From Acidiferrobacter thiooxydans (GTDB taxonomy: Bacteria > Pseudomonadota > Gammaproteobacteria > Acidiferrobacterales > Acidiferrobacteraceae): 64,000 bases of DNA. Below, in pieces: positions 16,870 to 28,066 of the stretch. The stretch lies in NCBI RefSeq assembly GCF_003333315.1, contig NZ_PSYR01000001.1, positions 1,328,501 to 1,392,500 on the forward strand, given 5' to 3'. The first letter of the stretch is position 1. Every line of letters begins with the position of its first letter. The notes under the pieces were generated by a model that saw nothing but the letters and a program-made list of their open reading frames with translations, searched no databases and had not been told where the DNA came from. A program made the position numbers and the translations under genes.

Positions 16870-18579
16870 TTAGGTCCCGGCCGATGCCGCGCGTGCCGGT
16901 CCCGCCTGATGGCGCGGGTGGGCGTGGGACTGCGCATGCGCGTGACCGGTCAGCGAGTGGCGCGCGTGCGGCAAAGCCGGGCGGTGGTCCCGGATCGTAT
17001 TCTCCACGGCTACGTCACGACCGTTGCTGGCCACCACATGGAAGTGTCCGTAGCGCGCCCATGAGGCTTGATCCTTGATCGAGCCCACGATGAATACCCG
17101 TTGCCGCCGTGCCAGTGCCACCAGGGCCTTGCCGGTGATCAGACGATGCGCCTCGGGGTAATGGCGGACGCCGTAATAGAGATCCCCCTGGCGCGGATCG
17201 AAGACGTAGATCGGCCGGTGGAGATAGAAGTCCAATGACGAAAGGTCCTCGTAATGATGCGCCACGAACACATAGGAGTGCGGCGTGAGATGCGGGATCA
17301 AGGCCATGGCCAGGTCTTTCGAGGCGTAGCGATTGGGGTGCGCGATCGAAAACGTCAGATACAGCGCGGCAAAGGCCGCGAGCGACCCCACGGCGGCCAC
17401 CGGCAGCACACGCATCATGCGTGGCTGCCGCTCCCAGAGCGCGGCCAGGAAGAAGCCGAGGTAGATGAGCGCTGCGCCGATGAGGTAGGGACGCATGGTC
17501 GCGTGCGGGATGTGCAGGGCCACGATCCCGGCGATCACGCAGAGCACGGCGAATGCCGCCAACAATCGTACGAGCGAACGGCCCTTGAGATCCGGCATGG
17601 CGCGTCCCAGGAATAACGCGAGCGCCGGCATCGCCGGCAGCATATAGTAAGACGATGAGGTCTTGGACAGCGTAAAGAAGATGACATAGGTCGCCGCCCA
17701 GATGAGCAGGAAGCGATCCAGGCGGTCGTACGGCCGCCTCCTCATGAAGGCCTCCAGGAAGAACGGTGTCCACGGGAAGATGCCTAGCAGCAGGTGCTCG
17801 AAATTGTAGTAGAACGGCGGCCGCCGGTAATCCATTGGCTTCAGGGTCCCGAGGAAGCGGTCGAAGTGCTCCTGGATGATGTAACGATCGAAGAATCCGG
17901 GGACGTGCAGCACCATCCAGATGTGCCAGGGCAGGGCGATGACGAAAAAGACGCCCCATGCGGCGAGAAACGGCCGCCAGCGTATCGTGCGCCGCTCGAG
18001 CGCCAGGAATACGATCACGATGAGCCCAGGCAGGACGATCCCTATGAGGCCCTTGGTAAGGCACGCCAAGGCACTCGCGGCCGCGGCCAGCATCAACCGC
18101 GAGGGCCTTTCGGGGTGCTCGATGTAGGCGTAGAACGCAAGCAGCGTGATGGTATGAAAGAGCGTGAACGTCATGTCGAACATCGCGAGCTGCGACATCA
18201 TGTAAAAGCCGATCGACGAGAACAGGATCACCGTCGGCCATAGCGGCTCACGAAGCCGCGCGCGGGCGAAACGCGTCACAACCACCAAGGTCCCGAGGGC
18301 GGCCAGGGCCGAGGGTAGGCGCGCGGCGAACTTTCCTATGCCGAAGATCTTGTAAGACAGCATGATGAGCCAGTAGAGGATCGGCGGCTTCTCGAGGTAG
18401 GGCATGCCATCGAGGCGCGGTATCATCGGGTTGTGCGTGAGCATTTCGCGCGCGGCCTCGGCATAGAGACCTTCGTTCAGATTGAAGAGCGGCCGCAATG
18501 CGAGTGGGACGAAGGTCAGGACCAGTATGGCTAAGATCAGGACGGCGGTGGCGCCGCGACGTGTGACAGGAGACGACAT
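16870..18579 (-). CDS. ArnT-like membrane glycosyltransferase (GT39/GT83 type)
   Basis: This family uses polyprenyl-phosphate-linked sugars to modify lipid A or proteins on the periplasmic side of the inner membrane. The 569-residue protein is strongly hydrophobic with a run of about 11-13 predicted segments. Near the N-terminus it shows NLNEGLYAEAAREML and LDGMPYLEKPPILYWL. These include the E/D-x-Y/R and E-K-P-P/Y-L-x-Y-W blocks typical of ArnT-like enzymes. Further on, KTSSSYYMLPAMPALAL matches the conserved lysine-serine-rich loop. Substrate is unknown. It is a stand-alone gene with a strong terminator; no arn sugar-synthesis genes are in the window, so aminoarabinose transfer is unproven. 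Confidence 0.8.
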   Translation of the reverse strand: MSSPVTRRGATAVLILAILVLTFVPLALRPLFNLNEGLYAEAAREMLTHNPMIPRLDGMPYLEKPPILYWLIMLSYKIFGIGKFAARLPSALAALGTLVVVTRFARARLREPLWPTVILFSSIGFYMMSQLAMFDMTFTLFHTITLLAFYAYIEHPERPSRLMLAAAASALACLTKGLIGIVLPGLIVIVFLALERRTIRWRPFLAAWGVFFVIALPWHIWMVLHVPGFFDRYIIQEHFDRFLGTLKPMDYRRPPFYYNFEHLLLGIFPWTPFFLEAFMRRRPYDRLDRFLLIWAATYVIFFTLSKTSSSYYMLPAMPALALFLGRAMPDLKGRSLVRLLAAFAVLCVIAGIVALHIPHATMRPYLIGAALIYLGFFLAALWERQPRMMRVLPVAAVGSLAAFAALYLTFSIAHPNRYASKDLAMALIPHLTPHSYVFVAHHYEDLSSLDFYLHRPIYVFDPRQGDLYYGVRHYPEAHRLITGKALVALARRQRVFIVGSIKDQASWARYGHFHVVASNGRDVAVENTIRDHRPALPHARHSLTGHAHAQSHAHPRHQAGPARAASAGT

Positions 18580-18648
18580 AGGCGCATGCTAGCAGACACG
18601 ACCGCGATGCGTAAGGTGTCGGCGACGGTGGACAGGCGGGGGTGTGGC

Positions 18649-19311
18649 TTAGGCCGTGCCGGAGCGCTTGCCGGCGGGAGGCGCGGGCGCAACATCCCGG
18701 CGGTCGCTTGCCGCGGCGTCGGTGGGGGCGCGGAGCGCGCCGATGTAGCGCAGGAGTTCTTGACCGCAGCGGGACAGGGTCGAGGGATGGGCGTAACGCA
18801 TGGTCTCCCGGCATCCCTCCCATGCCGACAGAATGAACAGCGCGGCGGCCTCGCAATCGATGTCGGCCTGCACGAAGCCTGCGTGGCGCGCACGTGTGAG
18901 ACCGGTGCCCAGTCGCTTGCGCCAATGCGCGAGTCGCTCGCTTATCAAAAGCTGGGCGGCCGGGTCATGCGCCACGAGCTCTGCGATGAGCCGCGGCAGC
19001 GAGTGGTGGGTACAGGCCTCGCCAGTGGCGATATGGCGGGCAAGCCCTGCGGAAAGCCGCGGCAGGGGATCGCCTTCCGATGCCAGAGGCTGTATCCATA
19101 GCTGGTCGATTTCCCGGCCCATGGTCTCCAGGAGTGTCGTCACGGCCAGGGATCGCTTGTCCGGAAAGTGATGATATAAGGCGCCCTTGGTCACCCCAGC
19201 GCGCGCGGCGATGCGATCGAGTCGCGCGGCCTTGAATCCCCGTTCCCGGAGTTCCTCCCACGTCGCCTCGATGAGGCGCGTATAGGTCGACGGTCCGGGC
19301 CCCCGTGTCAT
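18649..19311 (-). CDS. TetR/AcrR-family transcriptional regulator
   Basis: A 220-residue repressor-like protein. The N-terminal helix-turn-helix is clear: LIEATWEELRERGF, LDRIAARAGVTKGALYHHFPDKRSL (residues 10-50). The C-terminal ligand domain is about residues 60-200 (ALFILSAWEGCRETMRYA near the end). The final tail is Ala/Pro/Arg-rich and probably disordered. It is downstream of wrbA on the same strand, separated by 190 bases containing a hairpin, so it may have its own promoter. The ligand and target genes are unknown. Confidence 0.85.
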   Translation of the reverse strand: MTRGPGPSTYTRLIEATWEELRERGFKAARLDRIAARAGVTKGALYHHFPDKRSLAVTTLLETMGREIDQLWIQPLASEGDPLPRLSAGLARHIATGEACTHHSLPRLIAELVAHDPAAQLLISERLAHWRKRLGTGLTRARHAGFVQADIDCEAAALFILSAWEGCRETMRYAHPSTLSRCGQELLRYIGALRAPTDAAASDRRDVAPAPPAGKRSGTA

Positions 19312-19440
19312 CGGATCACAGGTGATGCCGGCGCAGCGTGAAGCGCCGCGCCCCCGCCGCGGATCAGGCCCGCGTTGATGAGCGGCGGATCCCCAGAGCT
19401 GTGCGGCTCGGGGTCATGGTCATCACCCAACGAAAACGCA

Positions 19441-19460
19441 GGGTGGCGCGTGAGCCACCC
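19441..19460 (-). terminator. Hairpin downstream of wrbA
   Basis: GGGTGGC (19441-19447) pairs perfectly with GCCACCC (19454-19460). It lies about 45 bases past the wrbA stop, in a 190-base intergenic gap. There is no strong T-run, so termination strength is doubtful. Confidence 0.4.
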
Positions 19461-19501
19461 GCGCTTGCCCGGGCCGCGGGGGTCGGCGCGCCGGATCGGG
19501 A

Positions 19502-20110
19502 TCACGCCGCGGTCTGCAGGCGCGCGGCCAGCCGCGCGACGTGTTCGCCCTGAAAACGCGCGATCGAGAGCTCGTTGGCGCTTGGTTGGCGGCTGCCATC
19601 GCCGCCCGCGAGCGTGGCCGCCCCATAGGGGCTGCCGCCGGTGATCTCGTCCATGCGTGTCAGTCCGGCGCAGGAGTAGGGGACCCCGACTATGATCATG
19701 CCGTGGTGGAGCAGGGTGGTGTGGAAGGAGGTCACGGTCGTCTCCTGGCCACCGTGCTGCGTGCCGGTGCTGATAAATACGCTGCCGATCTTGCCGATCA
19801 ACTTGCCGGCACGCCACAGCGGACCTGTGAGGTCCAGAAAATGGCGCATCTGTGCGCACATGTTGCCGAAACGCGTGGGTGTGCCAAATAGGATGGCATC
19901 GTAATGTTCGAGATCGGCGGGCTCGGCGATGGGCGCCGCCTGCGTGGTCTTGGCATGCATGGCCGCCAGGGTCTCAGGCGGCAGCAGTTCCGGTACGCGC
20001 TTGACGTCGACTGTGGTGCCATCGACCGCGCGCGCCCCTTCGGCGACGGCCTCGGCCATGCGCTCTACATGTCCCCAAGTGCTGTAGTACAAAACGAGAA
20101 TACGGCTCAT
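19502..20110 (-). CDS. wrbA: NAD(P)H:quinone oxidoreductase, WrbA-type flavodoxin-like
   Basis: WrbA reduces quinones by two electrons using NAD(P)H and FMN, avoiding semiquinone radicals. The 202-residue protein has the usual length. The FMN phosphate loop is in [19 protein letters not shown] (residues 3-22). [18 protein letters not shown] and [19 protein letters not shown] are the hallmark WrbA segments, with [19 protein letters not shown] near residue 165. The start is ATG 20110 with an AGGAGGG-like ribosome binding site. It diverges from an HxlR-type regulator across 87 bases, a pairing common for redox-sensing control of quinone reductases. Confidence 0.92.
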   Translation of the reverse strand: MSRILVLYYSTWGHVERMAEAVAEGARAVDGTTVDVKRVPELLPPETLAAMHAKTTQAAPIAEPADLEHYDAILFGTPTRFGNMCAQMRHFLDLTGPLWRAGKLIGKIGSVFISTGTQHGGQETTVTSFHTTLLHHGMIIVGVPYSCAGLTRMDEITGGSPYGAATLAGGDGSRQPSANELSIARFQGEHVARLAARLQTAA

Positions 20111-20161
20111 GCAACCCTCCTGTGAGGAAACGCGTTATGATGATGGCACTCTAACCGCACT

Positions 20162-20198
20162 TAGTTATCTTTGTGAAGTAGGTATTTAAAAGTAACTA
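20162..20198. promoter_or_regulatory. Candidate operator between wrbA and hxlR
   Basis: TAGTTA (20162-20167) and TAACTA (20193-20198) form an inverted pair 25 bases apart in an AT-rich segment reaching the HxlR start codon. HxlR regulators commonly bind such paired sites in divergent promoters. Inferred only. Confidence 0.3.
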
Positions 20199-20548
20199 TG
20201 GAGACATCCTCGCCCTGTCCGGTCGATGCCGTCCTAAAGCTCCTCGCGGGGCCATGGACGACGCATGTCTTGTGGGTGCTGCAGACCCAGGGCGCGCTGC
20301 GTTTCGGGGCCTTGAAGCGCGCCATCCCCGGGATCTCGAGCCGACTCTTGACCGAGCGCCTGCGGCGGCTTGCGAGCGCAGGCTTCGTGGCGCGCGAGAT
20401 GGTGCCGAGCGTCCCGCCGCAGGTGACCTACCGCCTGACCGAGCGCGGCCGCCGGTTGGGAGAGGTCCTGGCGCAGCTGCAGCCTATTGTGAGTGAGTGG
20501 GAGGCGCAAGCGGCCAGCGAGGTCGAGGCGCCTTTGGGGTTGCCGTGA
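20198..20548 (+). CDS. HxlR-family winged-helix regulator
   Basis: A 116-residue MarR-like regulator of the HxlR type. CPVDAVLKLLAGPWTTHVLWVL is the family's start, with the cysteine at residue 7 that often senses reactive electrophiles or oxidants. The recognition wing is in LKRAIPGISSRLLTERLRRL and VPPQVTYRLTERGRRLGEVL. It is transcribed away from wrbA, which it probably controls. A second reading, that it acts on another target, cannot be excluded. The ATG is preceded by sparse Shine-Dalgarno sequence. Confidence 0.85.
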   Translation: METSSPCPVDAVLKLLAGPWTTHVLWVLQTQGALRFGALKRAIPGISSRLLTERLRRLASAGFVAREMVPSVPPQVTYRLTERGRRLGEVLAQLQPIVSEWEAQAASEVEAPLGLP

Positions 20549-20597
20549 CGGCAGCGGCCGTGCACGGTCTTGCCGGCGTGCCCCGGCGCGGGGCGTT

Positions 20598-21968
20598 ATG
20601 AGCACGGTACTGGCTGCCATCCTGGGGGCGCTCGCCGGCGGCTTGGCCGGCGCGTGGCTGTGGGGGCGGGAGCGGGGCCGCCAGAGGCGCACGGCCGCGG
20701 CGCTTGAAGAGACCCGGCAGGCGCTGACTTTGCGGGATGCTGAGCTGCAGCGCACGAACGCGGCGCTCAACGCGCTGCAGATCGAGCATATGAAGCTCAC
20801 GGAGCGCGCGCGCTACGAGGACCAGATTCATAACGAGCGCTTGGCGTCCTTGCGCGATGCCCAAAAGACCGTAGGCGAGATGTTCAAAGGGCTGTCACAA
20901 GAGGCCTTGCAGCGCAACAACGAGTTATTCCTGGGGCTTGCCCAGGAGCGTCTGGCGAACCTCACCCAGGGTGCGAGCGCCGAGCTGCACGCCCGCGAGC
21001 AGGCGATCGCGCACCTCGTGGGGCCGGTGGTGGAGCGCCTCAATCGCGTCGATGCCCTGCTCGCGCAGCTGGAGGTCAAGCGCGAAAGTGCCTATCAATC
21101 GCTCACAGATCAGGTCAAGGCGCTGATCGAGAGCCACCTGCCGAGACTCCATCGGGAGACCGCAAACCTCGTGAAGGCCCTGCGCGAGCCGGCCGCGCGC
21201 GGGCGTTGGGGCGAGCTGCAATTAAGGCGCGTAGTGGAAATGGCCGGTATGCTCGATCATTGCGATTTCATCGAGCAGGCCCAAAGGACCGGGGACGAGG
21301 GGCGCATCCTGCGTCCCGATCTGGTGGTGAGGCTGCCCGGCGGCCGGCATGTGGTCGTGGATGCCAAGACCCCGGTCGACGCCTATCTGAACGCCGTGGA
21401 GGCCGATGACGAGGTGGTGCGGGCCGCGTCCCTGAAGCGTCACGCCGCGCAAGTGCACACGCATCTCGGTCAACTCGCGAAAAAGGCCTATTGGGAACAG
21501 TTCCCGCGGGCCCCGGAGTTCGTGGTCATGTTCGTGCCAGGCGAGGTGTTCTTCAGTGCCGCCCTGCGCGAAGATCCGTCCCTGATCGAGACCGGCGTCG
21601 ACCAGAAGGTGATTCCGGCAAGCCCCACCACCCTGATCGCGCTGTTGCGCGCCGTTTCTTATGGCTGGCAACAGGATGCCATCGCGCGCAACGCCGAGGA
21701 GATCGCCGCGCTCGGCCGCGAGCTCTACAAGCGTGTGGCCCTGCTCGGCCGGGGCTGGTCGGATACCGGCGCGAAACTGGCGGCTGCGGTGCAGGCCTAT
21801 AACAAGACCGTCGGCACGCTCGAGGCCCGGGTCCTGCCGCAGGCGCGGCGTTTCCGCGATCTGCGCGCCGGCGACGAGGAGGAGATCGCCGCGCTCGATG
21901 TCCTGCCCGAGGAGCCGCGTCCGCTATCGGCGCCGGAGCTTGCCGGACCCGCGAATGCGGAGGACTGA
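20598..21968 (+). CDS. rmuC: RmuC-family DNA recombination protein
   Basis: RmuC proteins limit DNA inversion/rearrangement and have a predicted PD-(D/E)XK-like nuclease core. The start is ATG 20598, which gives an N-terminal membrane anchor ([16 protein letters not shown]). A long coiled coil follows (about residues 30-180: [20 protein letters not shown] and onwards). The C-terminal domain has the family's [17 protein letters not shown] and [15 protein letters not shown] motifs, then [16 protein letters not shown] and [15 protein letters not shown]. About 456 residues, normal for the family. It stands between hxlR and ybiT on the same strand, separate from the wrbA locus in function. Confidence 0.92.
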   Translation: MSTVLAAILGALAGGLAGAWLWGRERGRQRRTAAALEETRQALTLRDAELQRTNAALNALQIEHMKLTERARYEDQIHNERLASLRDAQKTVGEMFKGLSQEALQRNNELFLGLAQERLANLTQGASAELHAREQAIAHLVGPVVERLNRVDALLAQLEVKRESAYQSLTDQVKALIESHLPRLHRETANLVKALREPAARGRWGELQLRRVVEMAGMLDHCDFIEQAQRTGDEGRILRPDLVVRLPGGRHVVVDAKTPVDAYLNAVEADDEVVRAASLKRHAAQVHTHLGQLAKKAYWEQFPRAPEFVVMFVPGEVFFSAALREDPSLIETGVDQKVIPASPTTLIALLRAVSYGWQQDAIARNAEEIAALGRELYKRVALLGRGWSDTGAKLAAAVQAYNKTVGTLEARVLPQARRFRDLRAGDEEEIAALDVLPEEPRPLSAPELAGPANAED

Positions 21969-22060
21969 GGAGGGGGGTGCGAGATGACGCGCCCCGGCCT
22001 TTGCGTGTAGACTGCGCGGCTTTGTTTGCGCAAACCCCGATTCGGTTCGGTAGGACTCTC

Positions 22061-23674
<1,614 letters not shown>

Positions 23675-24829
23675 GGCGGGCGCGCCCGGTCGTGACGGGC
23701 GAGTAGGGTCGGTAGATCGACGGCGCGCAGCCCGCGCGCCTGCAAGCCCCGCAGGAGCCCCGGCAGGACCGTCTCCAGGACCGGCCGCCCGGCATAATCG
23801 CGCGCGTTGCGGCCATCATGCAGCAAGAGCACGGCGCCGGGCATAAGCCCCCGTGACAATCGTCGGGCGATGCGCGCGGGTGCCGGGTCTTGGGTGTCGA
23901 AGGCGCGGTGCGACCAGGCGGCATAGTGCAGGGCGCGCTCGGCGAGCAGCGGCGCAAGCCAGGGGTTGCGGAACCCGAGTGGGGCCCGAAAGCATGATGG
24001 TGCCCGGCCGCTTACGTCGGCGAGCAGGTCTTGGGTGTCATCGATCTCGCGCGCCAGGCGGCGCGATCCAAAGAGCGCGAAGCGGGGGCTATGGTCCCAG
24101 CTGTGGTTTTCGATACTATGGCCGGCGCCTACGGCGGCGCGTATGAGGTGCGGCGCCTGGCGGGCGCGGCGGCCGATACAAAAGAAGCTGGCGCGGGCGT
24201 CATACTGGGCGAGCAGCGTGAGGATGCGCGGGGTGAGCGTCTCGTCTGGTCCATCGTCGAAGGTCAGCGCCACCTGGGGTTCGGCGGTGGCCACACGGGT
24301 GATGACAGGGCCAAGGAATGAGCAGCGCGGACACAGGCAGGACGCCGTCAGCGCCGCCTGGGTCGCGGCGATCGCCGCCACGGCCGGGATGGCGGCCACG
24401 GCATGCCAGGCAGCCCCGGCGGCCAGCAGGCCATCGAGGGCGTTGACGGCCTGAAAGACGTGGCGGGCATCGAGGCGCGCCATTACGGGCCCCCGGGCGG
24501 CCACCGGACCGGGCGGGGGCGGCAGGGCCATGGCGCCCCGTGCGATGGGAGAACGGGGCCTATGCCCCCCATGGGAGTAGTCTGATGCATGAGTGTAAGC
24601 CGGTTGACCGTCATCTGCGACGGGTCGAGGCCCTGATATCCCTAGGGCGCGTCATGACCGGGGCTTCCAGGGTGAGGGGTGCACGGATGGGGGCTTGGCA
24701 TGGCATCGACGCTACACGGATTCGCGGGAGGCGGCAAGGAATGGCGGGCCCGACGATGAAAGGCGCGGCACCGGGAGACCCGGACGGAGGCCGCGCGCGC
24801 AGGCCTTCGCGAGAGGTCGTGTTGAGCGC

Positions 24830-25768
24830 ATGAGGATCTTCTATTATCCGGCGGATCGACGTCAGGAACTCGAGGGTCGGGGTGATATCCTCGGGGTCGT
24901 GGGTTATGGGACCCCGGCGACCTGGCAGGGGCGTGCGCCCTATGTCGCCACGGCCCTGGTGCCCATGGGGCCCCCGATGTATGAAGTGATCGCCGGGGGC
25001 CCGGCGATATCGGCGACACGCGAGGGCGTCCACTACGCCCACGACGGCGAGTGGCTGTTCGCGGCGGTCGCGCTCGGGGCCCGTGAGCCAATGGCGTCGG
25101 TCGCGGCCGAGGCCTATGGACGCATCCTGCGCGTCGCCGAGGGCGAGGGTTACGGATACCTGATCCGTGCGTGGCAGTATTTTCCGGACATTCATGGCCT
25201 AGACCAGGGGCTCGAGCGGTACCGGCAGTTCAATCGCGGTCGCCACCAGGCCTTGGAGGGCTATCTGGCGCGCGGCGGGCTGCGCCCCGCGGCGACCTGC
25301 ATCGGTGCCCCGCGCGGCGATCTGACACTGCATGTACTGGCGCATCGCACCCCCGGTCTCGCCATCGAGAACCCGCGACAGGTCAGTGCCTACCGCTATC
25401 CCGACATCTATGGCCCGCGCCCCCCGGATTTCGTGCGCGCCATGAAGGTGGCCAGTGCCGGCCGCGGGTGGTTGTGGATATCGGGCACGGCGGCGATCGT
25501 CGGCCATGAAAGCCAGGCCCCCGGAGACCTGGAGGCGCAGGCGCGCGAGACCTTCGCCAACCTCGATGCGCTCGTGGCGTGCGCGGGCCTCGGGGCGGAC
25601 CGCCAGGTGCTGGCCGTCAAGGCCTATGTGCGCGTCCCGGACGGTGCCCGGCTGTCCTGGCCGCAACCGTGGGGGATGGCGCCGGCCTTGATCCTGCGCG
25701 GGGATATCTGCCGCTCCGAACTCGGCCTGGAGATCGAGGCGGTGGTGGTGGACGGCGAGCGACGATAA
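24830..25768 (+). CDS. Chorismatase (XanB2/FkbO/Hyg5-type)
   Basis: Chorismatases cleave chorismate to pyruvate and a hydroxybenzoate (3- or 4-hydroxybenzoate) or a dihydroxy acid. These serve as aryl starters for xanthomonadin-type pigments or polyketides. The 312-residue protein begins MRIFYYPADRRQE, with ILGVVGYG near residue 25. It shows the family's central YLIRAWQYFPDIHGLDQGLERY (as YLIRAWQYFPDI and GLERYRQFNRGRHQALEGY) and GWLWISGTAAIVGHESQAPG near residue 215. It is first in a gene string for an aryl-polyene-like product, so it probably supplies the aryl head group. Upstream in-frame codons are arginine-rich, so the ATG at 24830 is the likely start. Confidence 0.8.
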   Translation: MRIFYYPADRRQELEGRGDILGVVGYGTPATWQGRAPYVATALVPMGPPMYEVIAGGPAISATREGVHYAHDGEWLFAAVALGAREPMASVAAEAYGRILRVAEGEGYGYLIRAWQYFPDIHGLDQGLERYRQFNRGRHQALEGYLARGGLRPAATCIGAPRGDLTLHVLAHRTPGLAIENPRQVSAYRYPDIYGPRPPDFVRAMKVASAGRGWLWISGTAAIVGHESQAPGDLEAQARETFANLDALVACAGLGADRQVLAVKAYVRVPDGARLSWPQPWGMAPALILRGDICRSELGLEIEAVVVDGERR

Positions 25769-25777
25769 GGACCGGGC

Positions 25778-26653
25778 GTGGATATCAGGCGACGGGCGCA
25801 AGCACAGCCTATGGGAAGCGAGCTGGCGGCGGATCGGCGGGGCGCGTCATGGGGTGTGCGTCTCGGGTGTATGGTCCTGGGGATGTTTGGGGTCGGCACG
25901 GTGGCGGCCCAGACCGCGCACTACCAAGGCGGTGTGGGGGTGGCCCTCTTCCTGGCGCCTGCCTATCCGGGTTCCGACAGTGAGCGGCTATTCGCCTACC
26001 CCTACCCGTACTGGGACTACGAATCCCCCACGCTGCACCTGCACCACCAACACCTGCGTGCGAAATGGGCCCGTCATTCGTCGTTCAGTATCGGTCTTGG
26101 GGCCAATGGCTCGCCGCCGGCGGCGGCCGGTACACCGGATGCGCGCGCCGGCATGCCGAACCTAGACCCGACCGTGGCCCTGGGGCCGGATATCATGATG
26201 CGCCTCCCCGCGCGCGCCGGCGGCTGGCGCATCTGGCTGGGCGCCCGCGCCCGCTATCGTTGGGCCATGGGCCCCGGCCTGCAGCTTATGCCGCTTGGCA
26301 GCAGCGCCTCGGCGTTCGTCGAATCGCGGACCCCGCGCGGGCGCGTCTGGCCCATTGTGGTAAGCTTTGGCCCCGTTTTTCGCGGCCATGGGGTCAACGA
26401 GTATTTTTTCGGCGTGCCACCAGCCTATGCGGCGGCGGGGCGGCCGGCCTATTCCGCCCCTGGCGGTTATGCCGGGGTACGGCTTACGGCGGCCGTGAGC
26501 ACGCGCGCGGGCCCTTTCGATTTTGCGATCTTCGGGCGCTATCGCAACTACTCGGGTGCGGCGTTTGCATCGAGCCCCTTGCTGAAGGTGTCGAATACGC
26601 TCATCGTCGGGGCGGCGGTGGTATGGGTGTTTGTTCGCTCCGGGGATGATTGA
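25778..26653 (+). CDS. MipA/OmpV-family outer membrane protein
   Basis: Beta-barrel scaffold/porin-like family of the outer membrane. The GTG start is preceded by AAGGA. A signal segment, GVRLGCMVLGMFGVGTVAAQ (residues about 27-46), ends at a plausible AQ-T cleavage. The mature part begins HYQGGVGVALFLAPAYPGS, then alternating strands with YPYPYWDYES, and GRYRNYSGAAFASSPLLK close to the C-terminus; the last residues are aromatic-poor (VWVFVRSGDD), so a terminal F signature is imperfect. It follows the chorismatase by nine bases. Export of the polyene or outer-membrane attachment is a possible role. Confidence 0.75.
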   Translation: MDIRRRAQAQPMGSELAADRRGASWGVRLGCMVLGMFGVGTVAAQTAHYQGGVGVALFLAPAYPGSDSERLFAYPYPYWDYESPTLHLHHQHLRAKWARHSSFSIGLGANGSPPAAAGTPDARAGMPNLDPTVALGPDIMMRLPARAGGWRIWLGARARYRWAMGPGLQLMPLGSSASAFVESRTPRGRVWPIVVSFGPVFRGHGVNEYFFGVPPAYAAAGRPAYSAPGGYAGVRLTAAVSTRAGPFDFAIFGRYRNYSGAAFASSPLLKVSNTLIVGAAVVWVFVRSGDD

Positions 26654-26728
26654 TGATGGCGCTATGAGCGATCGGGTGGCAGGTCCGGCGCGTACGGAAT
26701 ATGGCTTAGGTTTCGAGAGGATAGCGGA

Positions 26729-26995
26729 GTGAATAGCAGGCAAACCGATTTTGAGCGTGAGATTGCGCAGCTGCTCGTGAGCAGCCTGAACCTGGCGCTC
26801 GATGCGGACTCGATCGATCCCGAGGCCCCGCTGTTCCGCGAGGGTCTGGGGCTCGATTCGATCGACATGCTGGAGATTGCGTTGGCGATCTCCCAGCATT
26901 ACGGTATCCAATTGCGATCCGATGACCCGGAGAACGCCGTCATCTTCGCATCCCTGCGGGCGCTCGCCGCGACCATCGGCGCGCGCCGGACCTAA
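26729..26995 (+). CDS. Acyl carrier protein
   Basis: An 88-residue ACP that carries the growing chain through a phosphopantetheine arm. The attachment serine is in LFREGLGLDSIDMLEIALAI (GLDS-I-D-M), and the following helix has VIFASLRALAATIG. The GTG start at 26729 has an AGGA-type ribosome binding site. It is the dedicated ACP of the biosynthetic cluster, not the fatty-acid ACP, because of its position between MipA and the acyltransferase. Only one ACP is visible; aryl-polyene systems often have two, so another may lie elsewhere. Confidence 0.88.
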   Translation: MNSRQTDFEREIAQLLVSSLNLALDADSIDPEAPLFREGLGLDSIDMLEIALAISQHYGIQLRSDDPENAVIFASLRALAATIGARRT

Positions 26996-27044
26996 AAAAG
27001 GCACGGACTGCGGTTTTTTGGGGTACGGTGGGTAAGGGACGGCG

Positions 27045-28066
27045 ATGGCCCAGGCGTGGTTTGAAAAGCGTGAGCGCGGCAGCCGCTTCGGGCTGCGCGC
27101 GGCGCGGATCCTGGCGCTGCGCCTGGGACGGCGCACGGCGCGCGTCCTGTTGTGGCCGATTACCGCTTATTTCTTCTGGGCCCTGCCCGAGGGCCGTGCC
27201 GGCCTGCGCCGCTACTATCAGGCCTTGGACGGCCAGCAACCCACACGCGCGCGCCTGTTCGGTCATTACCTGACCTTTGCGCGCACGATCCTAGATCGCG
27301 TCTATTTGCTGGCCCGGCATCGCGACGCGCCGCGTTACGAGATTCGCGGCTTCGAGGCGGTCGCTTCGTACCTGGACCACGGCCAGGGCGTCATCCTGCT
27401 GGGCGCGCATATGGGCAGTTTCGAGGCCGCGCGCGCCGCCGCGTTTTTGCGCCCGGAGCTGAAGATCCAGGTCATCATGCATACCGGGGTATCGCGCAAA
27501 TTGGCCGAAGTCCTGACGGTCCTACAGCCCGAGGCGCGGGATTCGATCGTACCTTTGGGGGGCCGGCGTCGTTACTGCGGGTACGCGAGTTTCTCGCGCA
27601 GGGGGGCCTGGTGGGGTTCATGGGCGATCGCACCATCGCCGGCGAGACCACCTATCCCGCTGATTTCCTGGGGGCGACGGCGCCATTCCCGCTGGGACCT
27701 TTGCGGCTTGCAGCCGTCCTGCGCGCCCCGGTATTCTTCTTTACCGCGCTCTACCGCGCGGCGGCCGACGGTGTGTGCCGCTATGAATTGGTATTCGAAC
27801 CGCTGTGCGGTCCGGCCCCGGACGCAAAGGCGCGTGAGGAATGGATGCGACAGCTGGGGGAGCGCTATGCGCAAACCCTGGGGACGTTCTGTCGCCTGGC
27901 CCCCGACAACTGGTTTAATTTTTATGACTTCTGGCAAACCCCGGACGGGGATTCGTTTCGCCGCAGCGCTGCTCGCGATCCTGACGACCGGGATGGCCCG
28001 CGCGGCCAGTCGCCCATGGACGGTCCCGATGCTGCTAAAGACCCTGGCGCACACGGTGACCCATAA
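27045..28066 (+). pseudogene. LpxL-like acyltransferase, frameshifted in a G6 tract
   Basis: The N-terminal half (27045 to about 27560) reads as a HtrB/LpxL-type lipid acyltransferase, with the HX4E catalytic motif in LLGAHMGSFEAARA. After a run of six G at 27557-27562 the continuation is in another frame: GGPASLLRVREFLAQGG, FMGDRTIAGETTYPADFLG and DNWFNFYDFWQTP, typical of the family's C-terminal end. A single added or missing G explains the shift. Aryl-polyene clusters contain such an acyltransferase, believed to anchor the aryl polyene to the membrane. Whether the shift is real, an error, or phase variation is unresolved. Confidence 0.75.

Noticed and set aside
24594-24833. Small frame whose stop overlaps the chorismatase ATG
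   Set aside because: Arginine/glycine-rich, no ribosome binding site and no family signature; the ATGA overlap alone is weak evidence in GC-rich DNA.
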